This document shows, in pieces, positions 46,827-60,530 of a DNA stretch of 64,000 nucleotides. Numbering within the stretch: position 1 is the first letter of the stretch; each line of letters starts with the position of its first letter. A program made the translations under genes and the position numbers. Source of the DNA: Stercorarius parasiticus (Eukaryota > Chordata > Aves > Charadriiformes > Stercorariidae); contig VWZL01005037.1 of NCBI GenBank assembly GCA_013396915.1, forward strand, positions 541,140-605,139, in the 5' to 3' direction. The notes under the pieces were generated by a model, which saw nothing but the letters and a program-made list of their open reading frames with translations, ran no database searches and was not told the DNA's origin.

Positions 46827-49800
46827 ATTTTTTTGGTTTGTTTTTCCCCAATTAAAAAAAAATAAAAAGGAAAAAAAGAAGACGAAAACTGATAAAAGCT
46901 TCCCCTTTGAAAGAAATATTCTAGCACAAATATCAGCAAGCCATGGTGCCTCATCTTGAGCCTACTAGAGACTATGGAGGGCTTCCTGTTGATTTCAACG
47001 GGAGAAGCTTTAGAGTCTAAAATTCATGCTATAAGAACAGGAGAGCTGACTAATCATTTGTTCTGGTTGAGGCTATAAGACTTCTCTTAATTTATATCTG
47101 AAATAGAACGCAAATTTTATAAAGTAATCTACCGGTCCTTACTCGCAAATCGTTAAGGAAGCTACATCACCGTCATTACTAAGCTAATTACTCTTGCAAT
47201 AAAGATGCGTAAAAACATCTAAAATTGTTTTGCTTCATCTTTCAGTTCTTTTACCAAGTAGACTGAGAAGTTCATTATTTACCAGGTTTCTGTTGTCCAT
47301 GTGGATCCTACAGGTTATCATAAAATTAATCTTGTTTTTCTCTCATACGCTTCTAATCAAATATGAATATTATTTATAGTCTCACTCTAGCTCTATTTTT
47401 TACTTACTTAAAGATGACAGTGGTCAGGAGATCAGACAATAAGCTCATGTTCATCCAGTTACTCAGCATGATTCCAAAGCATTTCCAAATTTTTCACTCC
47501 CCTGAGTGCTGTGTTTTCACACATTCAAACGCACATTGTTTGCTCATGCCCAGCTTAGCAAGTGATCCAGGTCACTCTGCACCAGTGACGCTTTCTCCTT
47601 CCTACTTGCAAGGATTTTTTTTCTTTTTTTTTTCTGCTTAAATAGCACAGGACGAAGAACTGTTCCAAAATACTGCATGTGTTGTGACATAACTAGTTTG
47701 TTATGAGATCTAGACATTAAAATATAAATGCAACAGCTGTGTGTTTGTATAAAGTATTGTAAACACTATAATCTTAAAATATAATCAAACATCCCATACT
47801 GTATTACTTCAGGTACTACAAAAATCATCCAAAGCTCAACAGAACTGAAAGGAAACATATGATTAGCATTAATGTAACAGTAAGGATTTCTGCTTATCTT
47901 CTTCAACAACACAGGAAATGCTGAAATGTTTCAACCTTCAACAATACAAAACCAAATGCCCTTTTCTCACATGTGCTCCCTTTCTCCCAAGCATCCCTCA
48001 GCAACATCCTGTATGAGTTTCACCCACTTTTTTAGTGGATGGAAGAGATGGATGAAGCCTGTGCCTTAGGGATAGCTTTAAACCTGATCCTGACATAGTT
48101 TCATTTTGCTGGTTTGACCTTGCTCAGCTACCCAGGGCCTTAGGGACTGCACTGAGATGGAGACTGCCTCAGTACCACCGGCTCTGTCTATCTTTCTAGA
48201 TCAGTGCACAAATCTAACAGAATGATTTTGCCCTTAAACGGCCAGAAATACTGCCGCGTAGGCAAGCCAAGAGCCGCCTCCTGTGCAGAAATGCTACTGA
48301 GTCAAGCGCTGACCTTGCAGTGCACTTGGGCAAAGAGCAGTGGGCAGTCTGATCCCAAGTGACATTTCAGCAAGGCATATAGAGAAGTTAATCAAGCACT
48401 ACCGTCTGCGGGAGAGGGAGATCAGAAACTCCTCCTGATCCCGGTTTTCCACCATCACAGAATCTGTAGGACTGAACATATGATAATAGTAATTCTAGTT
48501 CACAAATAGGATGTGGGATTGGGAATCCAAAACTGAGAGCAAGATGAGTGGGATTTTAGGCAAAATGAGGCTACTGAATTTTTAAATAATGAGTTAATGG
48601 GGACAAAAATAGGTTCAGAATAGGATTATTTGTGCACTGGATAAAGTGAAGCGAAAAGAATACCTATAATTATGTATTTAACTCATCATCATTAAGAAAG
48701 ACAGCTGATTTTCTGCCACTCTCACCCAGACGTAAAAAAATGTAGACTTTTGTCACCTTTCTTTAAATGAAGTGTATTATGTGGCCACAGTAAAATCCCA
48801 GATGCGTAGAGATTTCCATGAAAAAGTGTTTCATGAGTGATGCAACAGCCATGTCTGCAATTAAAGATTTCCCCTCATGCCTGTACTTGAGCTGCAAACA
48901 GAATAATGCAGTTTCTTTTTGTCAGAAAATGGAAAGAAAATCCAAAATTAACTGTTGTGATATTGCTCTAACTTCAAAGAAGGCACAAAGAAATGGTAGT
49001 TTGGAAACGCTATTGTACGTGTAGCAGGCTGCCACAGGGATGTGTGGCACTCCCTTGTTTGTGAAAGCTATCTCCATACAAGAGCTATTTTCATGAAGAA
49101 TGGTTAATCCAGCATTGTGGACTAGGAGTTTAGATGCAGACAAGCAAAGGAAAAGTCTACTACTAAATTCAGTGGGCTGGGAAATCATTCCCATTATAGT
49201 TCCCATGTTTTAAATGGAGTCTAGAAACATTCATTCGACTTTTAAATAGCAAAGCAGGATTACAAACTGAGTTTAAATGATTTGCCAGAAAAACCTTTTA
49301 TAAAAATTCAAGTCACTGAATATGAATAATTGCAGATGCAGACATTCACACTAGAAAACTACTTCCATATTGTAGGGGTATGAGAAAATTGCTATTTTTG
49401 TAAGAGAATGGCAATTATTAAATCACTAGGAACTGTTTAAATCCATTGAATTGTGGATGTGACCATTAGCAGCATGAACAGGTAATAGATAGTTTCTTTC
49501 TTCTTCTAAAAATCTAATTGCTCTCTGCTATATCAAGAGGAAATTCAGTATGTTGAGTGATTCTCCGAGGTCACTTGCTGTGTTTTCAATCATTTTCTTA
49601 GTGGAATTACCCTATGAATACTTTGTAATTCAGCTGAATGGGAAACGGTCTTCTATTTAATGAGAATTTACATAAGTTGAAAAAAGTTTTAAAATATTGA
49701 AAATTCCAGAATGCTCATGATTTTCTACTTGAAAACAAAAAAATTACTTCTTGAAAGTGCTTTCAAGGAAAAAAATCCTCAGTTCATGGAAATTCTAAAG

Positions 49801-52446
49801 CAGGGTTTTATCAAGATCCTTCGCCTAAATTTTTCCTAATGTAGATACTGGACTTGACCACTGACATTTTTATTTCAATAAAGCACCTTAAAATATAATT
49901 CCATTGAAATGGGTTTTTTTAAACATTTCAGTAAAATTATTGAAAAAATATGGAAGTTTGAAGTGATGACAACTGTATGATTGAAGTCACAGACACTTCG
50001 GTATGAGGCTCAATTTACAGAAGACAAGAAGTCAGGTTTACCAAACTGAAGCATACAAACATCACGTTCTGCTTGTCCAAGACAGGTTTCAGGATCTTGG
50101 CCTGTAATCATGCTCCATTTCAATCCCTATATTTGCATGTGAACAAATCCTTTGAGTTAGGCACACAGACTAAATTGTTCACATAAGTAAAAAATGTTGC
50201 TGCAATAAAAAGTTCCCATAATAGCATATGCTGGATTATCATCTCCTTGAAAATGCATAGGCTCCTTATTCACAGAGGGCTGTTTTATCCCCCTCATGAT
50301 TTGAGGGCATATGATTCTATTTTACTAGTTAGGAATGAAGTAGGCCTAGTATACATAAACTCAGAATTGGTTGGTTTGCTTAGATATACCTAAAAGCTAT
50401 ATTTGGTCCACTATGCCTTTGCTGGACATGGTAAATCATGTGCTATCCTTTCAGGATGCTCAGAAAATCTCCACATGGGTCTGTAATCTATCTATAGCCC
50501 TTCTGCCAGCTGGTTAACGGCAGCAAAAGGGCTGGTTTCAGTATGTCTCATTTCTCCCCTGAAACATAACGTGAATAGCTTGAAGCATAGAGAAACTAAA
50601 CATACTCTCTCCCAGTACCCTTTACAGTCAGAAATTTGACACTGTCAAGTGCTCTGAGGCCATGAGTGGGAGTGGGAATAGTCATAAACTTGGGGAACAA
50701 AGAAAGAATATGCAGCTATTGCTTTTACGTGCAAATATACAATTACATTTACAAGAAAAATATCTTCCCTCACCTTCCAGTATTTTTTTCAGTAGCATGT
50801 TTTTCCGTCACTCACAGAAGGTCCTGTACATAAGGATAAGATGGTATGGTGGCTTGGAGCTCTAAGAAGCAACAGAAGTTAATAACTATTTCTTACCAGA
50901 TCTGTCACCAGTGGCAGTGAAATAACTTGTATGAATCCTGTAAGACAGCATTACCACTCAGACCTGCTCTTGGCTTCTACCCTATGAGTACAACGGAGAC
51001 CAGGCCTATAATGGTAGGGCTATTTTATGAGCACGTACACCTTGAATGGTTAATCACAGTCCCCAGTGTTACTCGTGTCTCTATTAGTTAAACAGGGTCA
51101 GAGCGCTCTTCGTTAGGGTTTGATGACTAGCACTCTGCCCGCCACATTTCTGGCCCCTCGCTACTACCCATTTCCCAGATAAGCCCAGGCTCAGTTTGGG
51201 TTGTAGGAGGGGACAGCACGTGTCATGCAAGCAGGCTGCTCACTCTCCTCTCCAGAGGGGAAGGCTCAGTATTGGTCAGCTTTTAGACAATTAGGCAACA
51301 TTTCTCACCTAGGGTTCTGATGTGGTTTAGGCATTTGCATGTGCAGGTTAAAAGATCAGCATGGGAGGAATCTAACAAAGCTGCATAGATGTGGCTAGTG
51401 TCTTTTGGGCTTTTGGGTGATTGCAATGCTTGAGCAGAGTCCTTGCTATGTGGAGAAGAGCTGACTGTCCAAACAGACTGTCCCATTTTCTGGTCTCTCA
51501 GTGTCCGCATATTTTAATGGGAAGAGCAACTTCTTAAATATTGACAGAGGACATAAAGGTAGGTGGCCAATGCAAATTAAATTCTCTACAACTTTCCCCT
51601 TTAGCTCCTGGCCACAGAGCTCACATGCACATATGCTCCTGGATTCAAGTTGTGGTAGAACAGTTAGAGGTTTCAACTCTGGATAAATAAATAATTGTTC
51701 AAGAGTGAATCTACACCTGCTCCTCTATGCTCTTTGCAAACCTAGGAATTTATGAGTGGATTAATTTAGCAGCATTGAAAGCATTACTTGATCAGCTTCG
51801 CTGTCATCAGCAGATGTCACTGCAGCCACTAGTAACTAATGAATTGTTTAAGAAGATATAATGGCTAATTTGTCTGGTCAAAAAGGCATAAACACAACAT
51901 TTGAAAACTGCATTCTATTAAGTCAAGAGAAAAAAATTGAGTTCCTTGTCCTTTATTTTTCAAATGGGACAATTTCCAAATCAGTTACAGATCTGAGACA
52001 AATTACCTGGTGAATTTGTTGCATCTTCTGAGATGCTGATGAGAAAAGAGTTGTGAAATACTTAAGGTGCCAATGAATCAGGTAAAGAAACCAGAAAAGA
52101 GATTTATATGATCTTAATATGACTAAGTTGTCTCCCAAAGCATCATTAAATAAGATATGTTTGTCTTCCTGCTCTGCTCCCAGTGGTTTTTAACAATGAG
52201 CACTTGTATCTAAAGACTTCTGTCCTTTTCTATATGCTTCTGAGTGGCCAGAAAGCATTTTGTGACTGTGACTGTTACTGCCAGTCCTCATTAAGGACAA
52301 AGTTCCTACCTTATCTTCACAAGAAATAGACAATAGACATAAATATGAGACCCTTTCTTCACATGTAATGAAACTAGGATCCATTTTCTTCTCATGTAAT
52401 GAATTGGTCCTAATATTTAACCTCACCTGAACTGAGGACCCATACA
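46827..52446. other. Unique non-coding DNA
   Basis: No gene was recognised. An A-rich run lies near 46853-46877, a T-rich run near 47616-47634, and a somewhat GC-richer stretch at 48230-48450. ATTTGCAT octamers occur near 50135 and at 51333-51340. A short palindromic-repeat fragment at 46977-47025 (CTGTTGATTTCAACGGGAG) is probably the same ancient family. Confidence 0.5.
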
Positions 52447-52488
52447 TGATCTTTAAGGTGCCTTCCAACCCAAATTACTCTATGATTC
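52447..52488 (+). mobile_element. CR1 LINE fragment, 3' tip
   Basis: TGATCTTTAAGGTGCCTTCC is followed by AACCCAAATTACTCTATGAT. This is the plus-sense CR1 3' end (consensus-like 'gatctttaaggtcccttccaacccaaa...ctatgattc'). Only about 42 bp is recognisable, and upstream sequence shows no further CR1. It is an extreme 5' truncation or a remnant left after deletion. Confidence 0.88.
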
Positions 52489-53275
52489 CAATTTATCCAT
52501 ATTCATTGTGGCCCAAAAAATCAATCATGGAGTTCTACAATTTAATTCATAAAAGTAGCATACTTATTGAGGCATCCAATCTAAATGTCCATTGACTTTG
52601 AGTCAGTTCCTCCTTCATATATTTTCAATAAATTATTGGGTGATGGAACAGGAGTAAAAGACTGTGAAGCAAGAGGAAAGTTAGAGAAAACTTTAAGTCA
52701 GTCTGCCTCACCATCTGGATTGAGGTTTGAGTTACAAGTGGTGCAACTGGACCTTGTACAATTTTTTTCCTTTTAGTTCTGCTGTGGTTCAGTTTTGAAT
52801 CCTGAATCTTACCAACACTGTGTTTTTACTACATTAGCAGGACGAAGTGCAACATCTTTAAATTATAACAATATTAGCGGTCACTCTTTGCAATCTGGGA
52901 AAAAGCCAACCAAACAAACAACAAAAAACAACAAGGATTTACATTCCTACCAGTTTTAACATCACTAACAAGTAATCATGACAGGACATTCAATTTTTCC
53001 TTTTTCAGGTGAAATAGTAATTAAGAGCCCGTGTTCCAAAGTGGGAGGAACAACTACCATTTTCATAATGTGAGCTACTAACAGAAGGAGAGGGTGTGCT
53101 AAACATGTTCAACTGTTTTAATAAAAATGTTCTCATATTAAAGATTCCTCGGGCATGAAACTGAAGCAATTAGTTCTTATTTTTCTATTAAGTCAGTCAG
53201 ACTCTGCTGTCAAAAAATAACAGTACAAAGAAAAATTATCTGGCATGCAGCAGTAAAAAAAGGTAAGAATCTACG

Positions 53276-53350
53276 GGTCAGCTCATCAGATGGCATAAAT
53301 CAGCCTTATGCTACTAAAATCAATGGAGCTAGGCAAGTTTACAGCAGTGG
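53276..53350. repeat. Ancient palindromic interspersed repeat, copy G
   Basis: GGTCAGCTCATCAGATGGCA, then TAAATCAGCCTTATGCTACT, then AAAATCAATGGAGCTAGGCA and AGTTTACAGCAG. TAAATCAGCCT and AGGCAAGTTTA are the two diverged arms. It closely parallels the copies at 11.0 and 46.75 kb. Confidence 0.5.
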
Positions 53351-55615
53351 ACAATGTTGTTTCTTGGTAGCATGTGTGTGTACACCAGGAAAGCACCACT
53401 CAGGCACAGAAACATCTACAGAAGGGGGAATACTAATTGAGAAAAATGTGGACTGATGCACGTAAAGAAAGTAAGAAAGATGCTTTACTTGGCTAAACAT
53501 TTGCATCTATAAGGCTTATCAAGACACCAAAACATTTGTACACAATTCCTCGTTCTGGTTTTTTCAGGGTTATGTTGTCAGAAAAGCTAAGAAATGGATT
53601 TGCTAAGCATACTCAGAGTGGTTTAAATGTCAAATTTACTTTAGGTAGCCATCACAGAATATTAGGTGGATTTTCAAAAATTAAATGAAAAGAGAAATGA
53701 AGATCAAGCTCAGTCTTTGTGAAGACTTGCACGGTTAGGTTCTATTAAATATTCCAGGCAAATTTCTGTTCTTGTTCTACATGAAAATGTAATACAACAT
53801 GCTGATTGCAGCACAGTGGTGACCAAGCCTGGAATTGTGTCTACTAGCTATAGACGATATATTGGTTCTGTGTTACTCATGGTGGGAAAAAAACCATACT
53901 TCAGGCAGAACCTTGTGGGGTTTTTATTTCAGCAATGGAATTACAGGAACAAAGTATGTAGTTTCTGCATATCATGTAACATGAACTATGCACAAAGGGG
54001 CACCATCTGGTATGGAATTTCCCTGTGGCAGCATGCAAAACTCCATCGTTAAGGAGACAGCAACAGGGACCACTGTCAGGCCTTGCAGTATAGAAATGAG
54101 GAAAGAGACATAGAAAAAATACTTTTTAAAAAGTGAAGAAATTCTGTTGCAGGAAGATTCCCTCCCCATGGGGGACTGCTAGACTGCTTTGGAAAACTGT
54201 GATTAATTATGTGCCACTGTAGTTTGTATTGTTTCTTAAATCATGTTTTAAAAATACTTCACTATTGAGCAATATTGTTTATAAACCAAGACCACAATTT
54301 ATATTAAGAGACAACTGCTTTTTAGGGTATAAAGTTTAACAAAAGAAGACTTTAGAGAAAGAATTTACAATTTCAAGAAAGGTTTTCTTCCTTTGACAGA
54401 CAAGTCTCACGTAATTTTACTTACAATAAACTTACTTTGGGTTATGTTCTGCTTAGCTATTGAGAGTGGATTATATGGGAGAGGCGTAAAGTTTCTTTTT
54501 GCCTTTTGTGATATTAGGTCTTTTTTCCCTCTTGCACTCACGTTACCTACACAGGCAGCAGAAACCCTGCAAGGATTTTATGCATTTTTTTATTTTAATA
54601 CAGGGGAAATTTCAATTTCTCATGTCCTACAGAAAATCTGTAGTCCCTGGATATGAGAAAACACTTTTGAAACCAAGCTTTGCACTCCTTAATCTCTTAG
54701 ACATTTGGTTTATACACTCTCATATCATACATTTAAAATATTTTTCAGTGTTACGTTTCAGATAATCAGGAAACTAATTAATTTAACAAATGCCCTAGAG
54801 TCATAAAAAAATAAAAAAAGGACTGGAAGTGATCTCACTAAGTCTCCTTTCACTCTTCCAGGCGATATCAACTATAAATACGTCAATATTGATGGGCCGA
54901 TTAATTTTTCTAGTCTTAAAAATTTCCAGTACTGGAAACTGTGTGGCATCTCCAACTAATCCAATCAATGTGCCTTACTATGGTAAGAAAAAAGGACAAT
55001 ATATATTTGTATTACTAAGAGCAGATAAATCTTTATACTATACTACACCGGAATGTGGCAGCTATATAATGTTTGTTAAGATTTTCATATCCATCTCTAT
55101 AGGTCTATTTAACACGCTAACATGCTAATGCTAACCTGACAAGAATATATTAGGATAATTACGGTCACACCAGTTGCATTAGCTTCTGACAAGTGGACAT
55201 TACTTAATTCAGTCCCCTCTGGTTTCAGCCATATGCAAAACCGGAGTGATGGCAGGTGGGTATTGGTTAATCTGATGGTCTAGTAACAAGTTTCCTCAAA
55301 TTTGTTCAGTTTGTAGGATAAGCTCTGAAACAGAGGAACTGTTGCAGAGGCAAAGCAATGGCATAGAATGGCAAACTAAGTTGGCACATCAGGCACCGCT
55401 GTGCAAATCTTCTGGTGTAACCACTTCTATTTGCTGAATACATTAATTTCCACTGTAAAGAATATTGTTGGGCTTTCCTTTTTTCTCCATCAGATAGCAG
55501 CAAACATTCAGAAAGCCAGAGGCCCAGTGCTCATTTTCAGGAATTACTGCTCACGCTTACTAATCAATGCATCCAATCTGCATGGTTTCAAAAGGATCAG
55601 GATAATATTACTCTG

Positions 55616-55648
55616 TCTTCTTTTTTTTTTTTTTTTTTTTTTCCCTCT
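55616..55648 (+). repeat. T22 homopolymer within a pyrimidine tract
   Basis: Twenty-two T (55621-55642) are flanked by TCTTC and CCCTCT, giving a 33-base pyrimidine run. I examined it as a possible poly(A) tail of a minus-strand retrocopy. No polyadenylation signal or gene-like sequence lies beside it, so it is called low complexity. Confidence 0.85.
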
Positions 55649-58600
55649 GGACAGCACCAACAATATGACTGCATCATTAAGAGATCTCTGTACTGTTTGT
55701 GATATTTGTCATGCGAAACAAGTTTTAGCGCTCAGCATTATTCTCACAGGACTCACTCTCTTTGGCAATAGAAACAGTTATTTAAAAATTCTTTTGTTTG
55801 AGCCAAAGTGCTTCTCTAGAGTTCCACCAAGTATATTGTAGAGAAAAAAAAAAAAGGGAAAAAAAAAGGACCTGTATCATATATTTGGCTTACCAATGGT
55901 CACAGCTGTGCTAATATAGCAGAATATTAATCTGTATTTTTACACTCAGAAAGGATTTTGGAAGAGAAAGTTGCTTCTGAAAAGGGCATATGCAGCAAAT
56001 ATTAGCTGTAAATAAATAAAAAGTTGAGGACCCTTCTAAGAAATATTTGTGTATGTAAATGCACCCACTCATGTAGAATAGGAAGCCAGGCACGCTGTAT
56101 TTATCCAGAGCACTATCTTATGCCATGCTAACCAAGTCCTTATTGAAAGATTTCACGTGTTTGTTTCTCTGTGCTCTCATACTAGAGCATATAGGCTCCA
56201 GAAAATATATTTGAATTTGTCAATTCTATTAGATTTTTGTTAAATTTTGAAGTTGTTGGGGAGGTTGGTTGCTTGTTGTTTTATTCACAGCTTTATGTAA
56301 CAGAGGGCCTTTTCTCAGGTTCAATTGGGAGATTGCTCTCTTAAATTAACAAACTGAAATCCAATATATAAAACCTTGTCATTTTGTTTTTAAATTGATA
56401 TTTGTAAGTCTTATGCTCATCCGACACCCTAGAGAAGTTTTTTTCATTAAGTCACCAGCACACGGAAAAGTGACAGCATTTGTATTACTAACAAGCTAAG
56501 TACGTAATGGCTGTAAAATAAGAACAGACATTTTTAGAATTAAATTGTAGAGACTTGTAACAAATCTTACTCTGTTTTAGATACTGGTTAATCAAACGGT
56601 TAGATAAATTAATTACTTCATCTCATAAAATTTTTTACAAATTCCACAACAGTAAATTTCCTGAATTTTGGGAGTAAGACTTACATGGAAGACTTGAACT
56701 TTTTTTATAAAATCCATTTAAAAGTTAGTCACATTATGTTGGATATTTTTTCCAGAGAAAAATTAATGCAATTCTTCCTATGTTTGAAAGGATTATTTAA
56801 TTAAGTATTTATCCAGTTTCAGCACCGTGCAATACTACGCATCTAAGAAAAAAAGATCAGATTTTCATTTGGATCACAGATTCCAGTGAAACCCAATCTA
56901 TTAACAACACATTGTGATGACATTTATGCTGTAAGATTATTATATAGTGACTTGAAGTCCAATGAAATTAATTTGCGAATGGAAGTGCAGAGTTTGGCAG
57001 GCTAGAATATGGCTGTTTCAGACAGTATGGCATTTTGATGTGACATATTCCTTGCGGATAGTCTGATGGGAAGAACAAGGCTGTTAGAGAAATTTGATAG
57101 AAGTTAGATTGAATTTATTTCATTATACCTAAGAATCAATTGATATAACTCGAACTGTAATTTGCCTTTTTTCAACTCATCAGATGAAACCTTCTTTACC
57201 AGGGTCATTTCTAATTGTAGGCCCTGTGCTTGTAGAAGAAAATAAATGCTTGGGAGCACAGCTGGGATTTTATTAATATCTGGAGTGTGATCGAAAGGGT
57301 GGAAAAGCAGGGGGAATGATGGCCCTATCACCACCTCTTCCAATGAGGCTGTACAACAGTCTGATTATGTGAGACGGGGAAAATTATACTGGTCTAAATA
57401 TAGATTCTTTGCTCAAGTTTTTAACATACAAGGAAAAAAACCCTCTTTGAACTGCCAAGGAAGTGACAAGAGATGACCCTTTTAATTTTTTAGTTGATGA
57501 TAGGATGAATCAATGTAAAAGTGGGAGTAGCTTGGGTAAGTGGAAATAATTCATATGAGATTGTGTAACACTAGCAGAAAATAAATCAGATTAAGTGAGA
57601 TCAGTATTAAAGTTTCGTATTTACAAACTTTTTTCCCGTTCTTAATAAGTTTATTTTCTCCTTCCTGTTGTTTTCTTGTATATGATCATATTTGATTAGA
57701 CATTGCTGTATTTTATTTGGTAGTTGTCTGGACATCCTTTTGACATTTCATTTTATTTACTGAAGTATACAAGCTCAGTATAACATGTTGAAAATGATAT
57801 TTCATCAACTATATATCATACTTTATCTGTAGCACTCCTACGTTAAAGCTGAATTGGTCTATTTATCTATTATAAGTCCTGATTCGGGAGGTTTAAATAT
57901 TTCAGCTTTTTCTCTCTAGGCATAGCCAGCACATATTTTATTTTACTCTGTCTCCAACCACCTAATTCTCCAGCCAAGGTACTATAGCTCAATAGCAACA
58001 AGCTATCAACCCACCCTTGTCATTTCGGTTTTTCACACATTTTCTTAGTCTGTATGTTCTATATCTCACTGAATTCTTATCTCCCTGGTCCACTGCCATA
58101 GGTTTGTGGTATATAACAAAGCCTCATCTCTGAAACGTCAAAAATAATGAAAAAAGGAAAATCACAAAAGAGAAATTGGCCACGGCCGCTTCTGCAGATC
58201 CAAAGCTCTTAGACTTCTGTTCATCAGCAAACCTTAAGCTAGGTGGCTTTTCTATCACCTGCACTGCAGCTCTGCTGTCACTTGCCAGTGGGGTACTGCC
58301 CAGCGATGAACACTTCTGGAAGGGTTTTTCCGTGCTAGTGCTCACTATCAGCTAGAGAAAAGACTGCACATCAACAAGAGATCACTCTTCTTTTTCTGCT
58401 ATCACAGACTTTTCAAGAGCACAGACAAAGTTACAGGAGACGGTGACAAAAGAACATGTAGTAGTTATAAAAGGGGAGCTGTAGGTGGGATTAGGAGATT
58501 TATATGGAGTTTCAATATTTCTTGGGAAGGTCATTGTAGGTGTAATCCTCACTTTCGTTACTACATTTAATCAAAATTTCAATCATCGTTTCCTTTTAAA

Positions 58601-60459
58601 AGGTGATATTTCCTTTCCACTTGGATATGTGATTCCTCTCTGGGGATGAACTGATGACTAGCCACTTCACCAGTAATAAACAGAAAATCTTCAGTATCTC
58701 TTGACATTAAAACAAATCAGCGTTAACGGGAAAAAATGTGAGAAGGGAGAACAATGGATGATGTTGTTCTCATTTAAAAGATGGATTGGAACTGAAAAGC
58801 TGGAGAAGGAAAGGAAGGACTAAAACATTGCACACCCTAAAGGCTGAAAACACTGAAGAAATAGGCCCATTCCAGCAAAAGGAGACAATGTAATAATTCT
58901 CTTAAAAAAAAAAAGGCAGCATTTATCTGCACAGTGATGTGAGACATTTGACCATTATCTTATCAGAATGGCAAGGCAGTTTTCATTGTGCCAAAAGATC
59001 TAATTGTGAGAACTCTTCTGAAATAAAAAAAAAAAAGAGAGAAATATCTAGAATAAAAAAAAATACTAAAAGGCATCACTACTTCCCCATACACATGCAT
59101 CTATGCAGTTCGTTCCATACAGTTATAAACATTAAATATACTTTAGGAAAACCCACATAACATTTTCATTAAAGTTATGGATGATGCAATGAAAGCACGT
59201 TAAATTCACTATAACATCCTTACAGCTTTGTGGATATGACACTGGCTGTTCTGTGCCTTTCCCACTCCTGTGCCACATGTCATCAGGATCAATTAATGAT
59301 TTTTAAATGGACCACACAGACACACACACATGCATTATGGGCAACCTGAATTTCCAGCTACTGTGCCATGTGGATTGTGGCTTACTCCCAAATCTCTGAC
59401 CCATGATTTTGCTATTTCAGTGAACGCTGCCAGAATTATTGGAAGGACAGTGTGAAGTGTATGTTCTTAGTCCACAACAGTGTATGCCAAAATTGAGCAA
59501 TTAAATGGAATTTCTTTCATCCTTTGAAGTGCAACAGAAGCCAATAAAAACTGAAAAATTTAGTTAGTAAATGCAGCACCAGAAGCAGCAATTTTACTGA
59601 ATCAGAGAAAAAAAAAATTTGAACTGACAGAGCTATAGAATAAAAAATCTAGACAGTCAACATCTTCATACTTTGAGTAAATCACTGCATAGATAATAAT
59701 CAGAAGGACAAACTGACCGTTCGTGGAACAATAAAATGAATGATGCTGAATTAAAGTGCCAGCAAGTACATGTAAATGAGTCTACTTCATCACTGCACAA
59801 CAAAAAGGACTAAAACTGTACCATACACAGTGGGTTAGTAGCCAGTTTTTGAAGCCAAAAGCTCAAAAATATTTAAGCACTGATTACCATTGATATTCTG
59901 TGGCTGGAGTACCAGAAAGATTTACTTTCTTTACCAGCCTTATCTAGGATCATCTCCTTCCTGAAGTGGAAAGCAATGAAATGCCAGGTAAACACATAGA
60001 GGGTTTCTTTTTTTTTTTTTTGGTGGGTTTTCTTGTGGTTTGGGGCTTTTTTTTCAGTTAAACATTTACCTTGCTCTTTTTGTGAGGGTGTCAATAGAGT
60101 CAGTATGATACTGAAAAGCACAAGTTTGGATCTTTTGTGCATATATAGGGAAATTTGAATCCTGAGTCATACCCTACTTGAAAATATTCTTTGGATGCTT
60201 CATATATATTCATTTCATCTTCTCTTCCTGTCTGCTTTAGTCCTCTCTCTCTTGGGTCTCGGCATCTGATTGCAAATCCGTTCCTCCCCAAAACACCAAA
60301 TCCTATTTAGAACATATTCAGGACACAGCTCCTGAGTTTGAAGCAATCTGTCATTTTTATGAGGAGTTTTGACTGATTTTTATGGGAAGCCTAAGGGACA
60401 AATGGCATGCAGCATGCCAGAGTGGAGTGATTAGCCTGCCAAACTTGGAATCTCTAGCA

Positions 60460-60530
60460 AACACCCATTGCTGTTCTAATTAACTTACTACATTCACCAT
60501 TTGCATAAATAAATTGCTTAATTGAAGCTT
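60460..60530. promoter_or_regulatory. POU octamer and homeodomain motif cluster
   Basis: Within 70 bases lie CCATTGCTGTTCT (SOX-like), TAATTAA (60477-60483), a perfect ATTTGCAT octamer (60499-60506) and TTAATTG (60518-60524). POU-domain factors bind ATTTGCAT, and neighbouring SOX-type sites are common in neural and stem-cell enhancers. That this is an enhancer is inference from motif content only. Confidence 0.3.

Larger units (their letters stand above)
52489..60459. other. Unique non-coding DNA
   Basis: No gene was recognised in this 8-kb stretch. The longest frame (55401-55841, plus, 146 codons) runs through a T22 tract (55621-55642), which encodes a run of phenylalanines, and is not credible as a gene. 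Other low-complexity spots are A-rich DNA near 55843-55868, a short CA run near 59318 and T-rich DNA near 60008. Confidence 0.55.

Noticed and set aside
55621..55642. T22 as a poly(A) tail of a minus-strand retrocopy
   Set aside because: No polyadenylation signal and no gene-like sequence lies next to it.
55401..55841. 146-codon open frame
   Set aside because: It runs through a T22 tract and shows no domain, no conserved start context and no splice signals.
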